From Holothuria scabra (lineage: Eukaryota; Echinodermata; Holothuroidea; Aspidochirotida; Holothuriidae), in the NCBI GenBank assembly GCA_037179385.1, contig CM074179.1:36419905-36483904 (forward strand): 64,000 nucleotides of DNA, given 5' to 3'. Of this stretch, positions 53,311 to 64,000 are shown piece by piece. The position numbers and the translations under genes are program-made. The notes beneath the pieces are model-generated. The model worked only from the letters and a program-made list of their open reading frames with translations. It did no database searches and was not told the origin of the DNA. The stretch's first letter is position 1, and each line of letters begins with the position of its first letter.

Positions 53311-56300
53311 CTGTTTTTCTTTTTTTTGCAAATGCTTAGTAGCCTAACAATGAAAATTAAAATTGTAAGAAAGCGAAAATGTCCAAAAATCTTCTTATTT
53401 CCTCACAAATGGCATGCTGAACCAGTAAGGTTTTAGCTTGGAGGGAGTTTTGACAAATTACTAAAAATACATACAATATATCAATATGTACCTACTTTCA
53501 ATACGTTTGTACACATTCCATTACCCATGCAGAGTAGGACGGTTCCTCTAAAGCCCATTCGACATTGACAATATAAGCAGACAACGCATGGAATTATGGG
53601 TAAAAAAGATACAACTAGTGACACATTTGAACAACATACCACAGCATTGAAGGTCTTCAGATCTGGGAAACAATTGGAAAGATTTTCAGCAAATTGGAGA
53701 ACTACACTAGCATGTCTACTTAACTTTACAGACTTGTCAAGGTCAACTTGTAATTGGTGTAATTTTGACACATTTATTTTTCACAAAAAATAAAGGTTTA
53801 GCAATAGTTTTAAAATTCGGATTATATGAAAAATTTTTCTCGAGGTAAATTTTGTCAAGTTGACGTCATAAGAACGTTGAAGATGATAGGATGAAAGTAA
53901 TGAAAAAATCACCATTATCTCTTCACCTATTTAAATATTAGCTGTGGCAAGACAGGATGAAGGAAAGGCTCGTGGGGTTAATTGCTATGACAAAATGCGC
54001 CTTTTGTGCGCATGAGTTCGTTTTCAATTTTTCGGGATCTAGAGAAAAGGATATTTTCCTTTGTGCAAGATTGTTGAAGAGATCGCCCGCAGGCGATGGC
54101 TTCGAAATGTAAAAGGAGTAGTTAAAAAAAAAAAAATAGGCCATGTTTTTCTTTGACCATTAATCGCTATTGTCTCCACCCCTTCAATCCCAACCTATCA
54201 TTCCTCCTCACCATACCAAACTTTAAAAAAAATAAGTCAAATTACTTTTACAAAAGTGATATGTCTAAACTTCCTACAACTTTACATAGCATTGCGAAAA
54301 ATGTCCCTTAGCCTGCGAAGGTGCCAGTAGGTGCAAATACTTCTTCAAACCAATACAACATCAATCCAATGAATGGTGCATTTTAAAAGATTTATTTTGG
54401 TGAAAAATAAACCTTTTCTAATTAATCTATTCAGCATGGATGTAGCCTATATCACGATTTTAAACGACTTTTCAATATTGGAGGTTTTATTGTAGCTGCT
54501 TTACACACGAATGGCACCAACGATGTTTATACAGTCTATGACCTCATCAAATGTTTTACATGAATAACATCAACGATGGTTTTACATTGATGGCAGCAGC
54601 AATGTTACTCGTGAAAGTATTTAACGTATCATTTTACTAAAATAAACATGACATAGAAATTGAAAATAGAACCACAAATATCCTAAAACCAAATCATTTT
54701 GCCTATGTGGTAGCTCACTTTAGATAAATTGGGTCATCATAGGTACAAATTAACCCAATTTAGGATAGTGACACACTTTTGTATTTTTGTGTCACTGCTT
54801 CAATTAATTTCTGACTACATTTATTGTTATTATTATTATTATTTTTTATCGTCGTTGGTTTCATCATAGTTAATATATACTTCCCTGGTTGGGAAACTTA
54901 ACGTGTACCTATGCGTACGCACGTACAAGCCTGAACACGGCGAGCAAGTATGTTGAGAACTTCAAAAAAGTGCGTCACGTCACATTGATGATGCCCACGA
55001 TGAGCTGGACTGCTTTCTTTCTTTTAACCCTTAACCGTTGTGCTCCAATCGGGGCATATTTGCGCGCCTCGGGAGTGGGCGGAAAAGTGGACGTAGCACA
55101 CCCCGCATCAGCTTCCGTAGGCTATTGACCCCGTGACCTTAAACTATTGTCTCTCTCGTTGTTGTGGCCGAATTTTCGGGTAGCCACTCGCAGTTTCGAT
55201 CTCCGCGTGAAACTGTAAAGATGGGTGACAGCCGTGCTCCCCGTATGGGTCCAAAAGGATCCAAACAACGGTAAAGGGTTAAAATTAGCCTCTGGAATGT
55301 GTTTACTGCAAAGCTGATGCCGCTACCTCTGCGTGTGTGCACAGCCCCGTGGTGCAGATACTCTTGATTAATTGCGACATTAGCACCAACATCATGTGCA
55401 GATTTCGCCCCCTCCCGTCGGGGGGGGGGGGGGGGGTGGTCGCAAACGTGTTTTGAGGGTATTTTCGACTGCCTTCCACACGATGAGAACTGTAGTGTAT
55501 ATTGAATAATACAGTACCGACGTACCATTGCCCTGCTAGTGGAATGTGCACTCGCACACTCACGTGACCGCTAAAATGCAGATATTGCCTTCACACGCTG
55601 AGTTTCCCAAACAGGGTATAGTATAATAACTACTGTTTCATCGACAAAGTTTTATTGCGTACCTGTTAGCTGTAACTGTAACTTATTTAGAATTCACATT
55701 GTTCCCGGGGTGTTTTTAGACGCCTTTGAATTAATTTCGCAAATACCTACCAACTAACGTTATTTGTGTATTAATTGACTGTAAAAACAGGTGCTTGTAA
55801 ATGCACGATTCATGGTTATTTGCTAAGGATGGGCTCACAATGTAGGCTACGTTTAAATCAGTGCTACAGAAAACTCTTAAAACATGGAATTGCTTTTAAA
55901 ACGATATGACCATATTTGTGAATGAAAGACTTTTATTTGACATCAAAACCACCTCAAAAACGAACCTGACCATCATCTTGCAATAGTTTCCTATCGAAAT
56001 GGAACTTTTTTGATTAACGAACCTTTTTCCCGTTTCCGAGTAACGACCTTACGTAAATAACGGTCATTTCATAATACTTATTATTCTGACACTAAGTAAT
56101 GTACGGATGATAAACAGGGGCAATGTTTTAATATGCGGTTATTCTCACTTGTACTTAAAAAACAGAAAAGTGACAAAATAATCAGACCATTTTCAATGAG
56201 TCAATATATGAATGATAGTATTTGCACTTAATAAGAGAAACATGCACACGGCATAGACGGAAAGACGAAGCCAACAGCTGGGGAAACTGGATGACGTGAT

Positions 56301-56597
56301 TTCAGTAAACCCCATACCTTTAGATGAACTTACTAGTAGTCAAAAACCTAGGTTTTGTCGAAATAATTCTGCGTCAATCATTTGCAGGTTATCTGCTATA
56401 GTGCATGGAGAAAGTCAGGTCACCTCTAAAACACCTTGGACTAGAACATCTGTACTGTATAGACGTGCGACATGAGGGTTAAATTCTTACCCAGAAACAA
56501 CCAATTGAGATTCTTTTCATGCATGACAGAGCATAAAGTTTTTGGGAAAGATATTATATGGTATAATCAACGTTTTTTTTTTTTTGAAAAAAGTTTA
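53311..56597. other. Gene-free stretch
   Basis: Host DNA. Overlapping short ORFs occur near 53480-53790 and 54890-55560, but none has a recognisable domain or a clean exon structure. A G-run (55421-55436) lies in this interval. Confidence 0.35.
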
Positions 56598-58697
56598 AAA
56601 CCAGAATGCAAAACTGCATTGAGGTTTCGATGATACATGTTCCATTTCAAATAATCCCATCATCAGATGACCTTTGACCTTCTCTTAAAAAAATAGGGAC
56701 CATCTTCTGACAATAAAGGGTCCACATACCAAATATGAAATTTATCCAAGTTTCCTATCTTGGTATACCATGCTAACAAGATTTTCAGACTTTGACCGCT
56801 GGTGACTCCAGGTGACCTTTGACCTCCTTCAAAACCAATAGGGACCATCTTCTGACCATAACGCATCCACATACGAAACATGAAATCTATCCAAGTTCCC
56901 TATCATGAGATATCGTGCTAAAAAGATTTTCAGACTTTGACCTCTGGTGACTCCAGATGACCTTTGACCTCTACCAAAAACAATAGGGACCATCTTCTGA
57001 CCATAACGGATCCACATATCAAATATGAAATCTATGCAACTTTCTTATCTTGAGATATCGTGCTAACAAAGTTTTCATACTTTGACCCCCAGTGACGCCA
57101 GGTGACCTTTGACCTCCGCCAAAAACAATTGGGACCATCTTCTGAACAAAACGTATCCACATACCAAATATGAAATCGATCCAAGTTTCCTATCTTAACT
57201 TATCGTGCTAACAAGATTTTCAGCCTTTGACCCCCGGTGACCCCAGATGACCTTTGAACTCCATCAAAAACAGTAGGGACCATCTTCTGACCATCACGCA
57301 TTCACATAATAAAAATGAAATCTATCCAAGTTTCCTAACTTGAGATATCATGCTAACAAGATTTTCAGACTTTGACCCCTGGTGACTCCAGATGACCTTT
57401 GACCTCTACCAAAAACAATAGGGACCATCTTCTGACCATAACGGATCCACATAGCAAATATGAAATCTATGCAACTTTCTTATCTTGAGATATCGTGCTA
57501 ACAAAGTTTTCATACTTTGACCCCCAGTGACGCCAGGTGACCTTTGACCTCCGCCAAAAACAATTGGGACCATCTTCTGAACAAAACGTATCCACATACC
57601 AAATATGAAATCGATCCAAGTTTCCTATCTTAACTTATCGTGCTAACAAGATTTTCAGCCTTTGACCCCCGGTGACCCCAGATGACCTTTGAACTCCATC
57701 AAAACCAATAGGGACCATCTTCTGACCATAACGCATCCACATACGAAACATGAAATCTATCCAAGTTCCCTATCATGAGATATCGTGCTAAAAAGATTTT
57801 CAGACTTTGACCTCTGGTGACCCCAGATGACCTTTGACCTCTACCAAAAACAATAGGGACCATCTTCTGACCATAACGGATCCACATATCAAATATGAAA
57901 TCTATGCAACTTTCTTATCTTGAGATATCGTGCTAACAAAGTTTTCATACTTTGACCCCCAGTGACGCCAGGTGACCTTTGACCTCCGCCAAAAACAATT
58001 GGGACCATCTTCTGAACAAAACGTATCCACATACCAAATATGAAATCGATCCAAGTTTCCTATCTTAACTTATCGTGCTAACAAGATTTTCAGCCTTTGA
58101 CCCCCGGTGACCCCAGATGACCTTTGAACTCCATCAAAAACAGTAGGGACCATCTTCTGACCATCACGCATTCACATAATAAAAATGAAATCTATCCAAG
58201 TTTCCTAACTTGAGATATCATGCTAACAAGATTTTCAGACTTTGACCCCTGGTGACTCCAGATGACCTTTGACCTCTACCAAAAACAATAGGGACCATCT
58301 TCTGACCATAACGGATCCACATAGCAAATATGAAATCTATGCAACTTTCTTATCTTGAGATATCGTGCTAACAACATTTTCAGACTTTGACCCCAGTGAC
58401 CCCAGGTGACCTTTGACCTCCGTTAAAAACAATAGGGACCATCTTCTGACCATCACGCATTCACATACCAAATATGATATCTATCCAAGTTTCCTATCTC
58501 AAGATATCATGCTAACAAGCTTTTCAGACTTCGACCCCTGGCAACCCCAGGTGACCTTTGACCTCCGCCAAAAACAATAGGGTTCTTCCTCTCATGAGAT
58601 ATCGTGGTAACAAGCAAAGTGTCACAAACACACACACACGCACACATACATACACACGCCATCATGATTGCATAGGTTGCTCTCATCATCGAAACCA
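56598..58697 (+). mobile_element. Helitron/'pearl'-like element, copy D, with higher-order repeats
   Basis: The 5' block AACCAGAATGCAAAACTGCA... is shortened and joins directly into about thirteen units. Three-unit blocks of about 435 bp recur (see findings). A short CA tract (58627-58650) and the 3' block ACGCCATCATGATTGCATAGG...CATCGAAACCAATAA close it. Confidence 0.85.
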
Positions 58698-61600
58698 ATA
58701 ATTTAGCTGAATTTTCTCTGAAAAAATAACAGACAACTTGTTATTACCCTCCCATTATAGACCCTCAGTGACTTACTCTACCTTACCTCTCTCTGATAGT
58801 CTTCATCTGTCATCTTTCTACCAGTACAGCCATCCTGTGAAGAAATTGAAAACTGGAAATATCAGTGCACCCATACATAAATAAAATAGACAAAGATTTA
58901 GAAATCTCACTCAATATCACTAAGCACTATGTTTAGCATAAACGTTCCATGTTTGTTACAAGCTTTGTTTGGAATTCTTTAAGTTAATGATATTATTAGT
59001 TACACCTATCGAAGAATGCTGTACAATTAAAGTTCTTTCATTTTCACATCATTTATATCATTGTGTTATGACGCACTTAATATATTTGATACTTAACAAT
59101 AAGATATTTTTTGTTTCAATATACATTAACATAATTTTGCAAACGTTTGGAAAAATTCGAGAAGAGCATTCTGTCCGAAGAAAAGGATAAAATAAGCAGT
59201 CGAAAGATTTTTTTTTTTTTTTTACACAGGGAGAAAGAACAGTTTGAGGGAAAGCTTTTTTTTCCAGCTATCTCAAATTTAAAAAAAATAATAAATATAT
59301 GTGATGAAATCCTAGTCAACAATACATATCTAATTAAGTGAGAGGTTCAGGTGGATTTCATTTTACCTTATCTACTCATTCACTGACGCCCCCTCCTTAA
59401 TATACTGCGGTGCTGTATTACTATGAAAAAAATTCAGTAGCCCGCATCCCAAAACTCGAAGTAAACCGAAAACATCCATTAAAATTACCCGAAAATATTC
59501 CTATCGCAAAATAAGGGATATGTACATCCCAATAGCTTTATTGTTTGAAAAACGGACCAGCTCACCCAACCTAATATTTACTTAGTTTTTTTTTCAATAG
59601 GCTATTTGCTAATTTCTAGAGGCTAAATCATGGTTTAGGAGTTACACTTTTTTAACTTCTTTAAAACAGATTTATGTGTCAACAGATAAAAAAGTAGTTG
59701 CTAGAACTCATTTGGGACAGAAGTAAAAATAACAGTAAAGACTCTAAACAAAAAAGGAGTAGGTAGTAGAACTCCTTGGGACTGGATTGGAAACCATTCT
59801 TGTAAATACACTCCACGTTAATCACGACATACAATAGATAGGGTTGTTTTAAGGGGCATTAGAGTTTTGCAAGCAAGAGCTGTAGATTGGCCAACGAGGC
59901 CACCTCTGAACGCCTAATAATTAATGTCACTTGAATACCTATTGTTGTGCATTTCTTTCAGTGGACAAGCATTTCAGTATAAGACCCCTAAATTTCTTCG
60001 GGTTCGTATACTTGGTAATTTCAGTGTAATATATACTTTGTCTTTTTTCCTTTTATTTTAATTTTTTAAGTTTTTACAGATGTTTTTTTTCATATAATAT
60101 CATGGAAGATTTAACCTCAGTTAGTGATGGCAAATTTATTTGTGATGTGGTCAGTTTACAAGAAGAGTCGGCAACACAATGCCATTTAGAATTTCAACGG
60201 GTTAATAAATATGGCATACCAAAAAGGCTTTTTTTATGTTAATCTGTAAAATGTTCTTTTTCTTCGAAATATTGAAGAAGTTACTGAATGTTAATTTATA
60301 TGTGATATGACCAGTTATAAAAAGTCAAGAACATTTATCGGATCAATGTTGTTTTTTTTTTTGTCATGATGCAAACAATCGATAGGCCACGTAATGAACA
60401 CTAGATTTACAGATAGTGGTAGCGTGTTTGCAAAGAGCAGTATGTGAGGAGCAATTAAATGATTTTTCATTGACGAGTTCGACTAGCTCAAACTACCCCC
60501 ATATTCATAGCAACATTAGGGAATAGAAAATTATGCTAAATAGTTTGGATGCCTTTCTATGACTTAATTATTGTATTAGATTCATGAAGAAAGCACAGAT
60601 GGCAAGCTCTCTGTAGCAAATAACCGAAACCACAACGTTGACCCGACTCGATGACGCTGTTTGCATTTTTTATTAAAACGTTTTCGCTCCTAGCACTGTG
60701 GGTTCTATGTAGACTAAACCTCTTAAGTTACATTGTCCATGCACAAATCACTCATGAGTTTTCCTGAAACTTTTATTCGCACGCACTGCTTTTTAAGGAT
60801 GATAACTACAGTAAAAAGAATGGCCCTATACATTGCTGTAAATTTACAGAACAAAAAAGAAAGAAAAAAGAACAAAAAAAAAAAAACTATAAAGATAACA
60901 GGAAAGCTCCGAAAATAAGTTTCCAGAACTTTTCTGTAATCCTTATTCATCTCTTTGCTTTCTTCTTCTGTAAATATACTGTAATGTCTTTTTGCAGTTT
61001 AGGAATTGATTTACTCCATGCACGTTGCGATAAAGACCCGGGACTGATGCGTATCCCTTTTGAAAAGTGGTTTCCGTTGTGGGTTATTATTTTACTTTAA
61101 AAGTTCGACATTTTTTCATTTACTCCAGCCGCCATGAGTAGACAACAATATAAAGAAGTCTAGTGGGGTATTGGTAGCCCCCTCGAATAAAATGAAGCAC
61201 GTCTTTATTTCTTTCCTTTTTATTAGCATTCTCTCCCGTAAGTTAACATTTTTCACGGGCAGTTGTACAATCTTTTCCACCTTTTCCACTCATTTCAGAG
61301 AACGGTGATCATTTATAATTAAATCGCCCCTTAGGATTAAACCCTAGTCACCTCCTTCAGTACTGAGCAAGTTTTGAAAAATGCAGAGTTGCGGAATCCT
61401 CAAAATCTTTATGGAATTTAAAAAGCCACTTTCTTGCAATTTCGTTTACGGATTTCTAGGGTAGCCATTTTCGTGGTCTGTAGTTCCGGACGAAACTATC
61501 TTATACAGGCAATACCGTCAGACTTTCGCTACATAATATGCTTGTAAACAGCGCTGGTAACTTTTACCGTGGTTGCTTGAAATGAGATACATGTTTAACT

Positions 61601-64000
61601 CAGCCTTAGAGAATTCAACATTAAATATGATCAGCAGCAAGCTGCTGAACATTATCACTAGAACCAATGATATTTTCGCATCGGTTACTTCAAATAGCAA
61701 TTTCTCAAAGAGACCATCTTACAGATATCTCACAGTCACAGTCCAGGCCATGATAGTCGCTGCTTGGAATATTTCAATTCTCATAGCCACATACAACATC
61801 GACGGTTAGTTTTTCCTTTTTACGAGCGAATGCGAAGTATAGTAGCCGCTTTATGGACTTGTCACAGTGTTTTTATTCTGTGCCTTGCTGGTTTTGTTAC
61901 TTTGTAATGTTTGTAAATTAAAAAGCGTTGACCATGAAAACAGATAATTTATTTAAGGATGTCTTTGGTTTCGCCACACGATGAGGCATATTAGTTCAGG
62001 GATATTTCAATTACATGGTTCTTGGAACGACCAGGGAGCGACTATATGGGGTTCTCAGAAGCCCTTTCTATAGTTTTTGTCAACTGCCGTTCTTTATGAC
62101 ATGGTCGATACCCTTCTTTTCTTACAATTTGAAACATCCGAGCAATCTTTTGACGTGAAAGTTTCGGCGTTGTTGTAAGAAAAAACATTGAACGGGTGAT
62201 TTCTTTTCATGACCAAGGAAGTTACAACTGTAACTAGAGCGACAAACTTAAGTTATGTTTTATCTTGTTCAAAAGGGAAGACCGTGACAGAGGGTTAGGA
62301 ATAGAGAACGGATAAGATAACGCAGTCTCCCGGATGCGAAAATTGCGCAATAGTTACTGCGTAGTTTTCTTCTGACCTAGACGTTTCAACTGAAACTTGA
62401 ATCACACTTACCAATATGCGCTTGCTTTGCCAGTGACCACATGATCAGCCGAACGACATGTGATACAGTTGATGATATCAAGTGCTACCGCGGCTTAAAA
62501 AGGCCAGTTCGAGAGTTTGTTGTGTTTCAGCGGAAAGTCAAATATGGGCCATGGGCAGGACTGTATTTGCTTAGCCGTGTCTAAATAACTTAGTGAACCT
62601 CAACCCAAGTTTTTTTTTGTTTTACATTTTGTAAATATTCTCACATTAGATTCTTTTCATTGGTGGCTGTGCTTGGCGGCATGGCATAATTAGATTTAGG
62701 AATCTTGTAAGACAAATTTAAAATGGTTTCTTTGAGCAACCATACTGTACAGAAAAGACTTTCTAGCTGCGCACTTATTCAACCAAAGAAAGAAGAGGAA
62801 GGTGAGAAATTTTATACCGGTACTGTTTATGTTGTTGACAATTATAGTAGGGATGGGAAGAGAGATCTCTGACGAGGGAGTAGCAAAATAAAAGACTGCG
62901 TAGTTATCTCTCTCTATTCATTAGCCACTCGAGATGATTGCTAAGTTACATCTCTTCTGATCTGAAAGTATATGCTCACTATGTTGGTGATCATGCGATG
63001 CATATACATACAGGTGATCCGGTTGAACTGCCGAACCGTAATAAGCACTGCCCTCGAGCAATACTGAGAACACTAAGGAAGTCTAAAAAAATGAAATTGT
63101 CATTCGTGAGGAAATTTTGATATTTTGAACTGCCAGTAATATGTGTGAAATTCTGACAGTTTTGGCTACGGTCGGAAATTATTAAAACAATTCTTCTGCA
63201 ATCTAAACACGTCTATTTTCTAGAGCTAGTAGAAAATATCATCCACCACCTGTTTTGTTTAGTCAATTTTAACATCATATATACGTATCTTTCATATGTA
63301 CTCTTCTAAACGTCGAGTTTGTAGCATAAACATTTCTGTTTCCCTCACCTCACATAAATACACCTGTATAAATTTTCAATACTGATATCCTTCTCTGAAA
63401 TGCGCAAACCTCCTTATCATAACAAATTCACCAACTACTACCTGTTTGTATCAGGGAGTGGCTAAAATTTAGCAAATCTGTCAATATCACTAGAACCGTT
63501 AGACCGCCTCCATTCGCGAGTATGAATGCCTTGCATTCTGGTTAAAAATGTCAAGATTTTCAATGAACATTTTCAAGTTGTTGAATCTTGCATGAAAACT
63601 TCAAGATCATTCAATTATACCATTTTTTTTTTTTTTTGGGGGGGGGGGGGTGGGGGTTGGGCGGTCGTGCAGAGTATCCGTTGCTTTTGCAGTTTGCGTT
63701 TACGAAAATTTCAAACGCTCACTGTAACGTGACAAAATTGTCAGTAATTCTCTAACATTTCAAAAGAAAATAGGATACTTGTGAATTCAGTTCGCTGAAG
63801 GGGACTCGTACCCGTTTGCACTCAAGGGGAATAACGTAAGTAGCCCCGAAAAAAAAAAAACGGTCTCACAATAAAAACTGATTTACATTTACAGTAATTG
63901 TGCATTCGTAAAGGCATGCTAAAATATCGATTGGTGAGCTAAATGTGACAGAGGCTTCAACAAGAAACGGCTGCAACGAAGAATATACTGCAGACTAAAA
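58698..64000. other. Gene-free host stretch
   Basis: AT-rich, no supported ORF; the longest open frames are short and overlapping. It holds a T-run/G-run tract at about 63619-63655 and poly(T)/poly(A) runs at 59209-59222 and 60874-60886. No tRNA, rRNA or recognisable transposon end was found. Confidence 0.4.

Overview
This window looks like nuclear DNA of a marine invertebrate. It is AT-rich, has long introns or intergenic tracts, long G, C, T and CA runs, many short non-autonomous transposons, and frequent TAACGTTA and TAGGCCTA-type words. An echinoderm is my best guess, but that is inference; nothing here fixes the species.

Positions 1 to 34306 are bounded by an inverted repeat of about 120-130 bp. 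The left copy starts at base 1, so the true left tip may lie outside the window. I read this interval as one large, decaying Polinton/Maverick, a virus-like DNA transposon. Its core runs from 16.4 to 27.9 kb. A protein-primed family B DNA polymerase on the + strand (broken into two frames) converges on a minus-strand block: integrase, minor capsid (penton), a pVI-like small basic protein (present twice), double-jelly-roll major capsid, adenain-like protease, packaging ATPase, and two small conserved proteins of 115 and 216 aa. Polymerase, capsid and protease genes are frameshifted, the ATPase has an in-frame stop, and a 646-bp tandem duplication repeats the pVI-like gene and the start of the capsid gene. 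This copy therefore looks inactive.

Outside the core but inside the inverted repeats are accessory genes: a spliced three-exon gene beside the left repeat (442-1546), a tandem PC4-type ssDNA-binding protein (29577-30146), a Cys-containing protein (28996-about 29548) with a decayed tandem paralogue, and two small divergent ORFs near the right repeat. Between 2.3 and 16.3 kb no long ORF is seen. A chain of small exon-like segments with matching splice phase (2313-2376, 6494-6568, 8297-8356, 9619 onward) suggests a hidden spliced gene.

From 34.3 kb to the end is flanking host DNA. It holds a perfect 36-bp-arm hairpin (34545-34630) and a two-exon segment of a Bcl-2 family gene (35781-36352) with BH1, BH2 and a membrane tail but an in-frame TGA inside BH2. 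It also holds hAT-type MITEs with target duplications, SINE pieces, and four copies (42.1, 44.1, 51.3 and 56.6 kb) of an element built like the bivalve 'pearl' Helitron-related elements: a 5' block, tandem units of about 145 bp, a CA-rich microsatellite and a 3' block. Most of its units carry a DR1 nuclear-receptor motif. No rRNA, functional tRNA or CRISPR array was seen.
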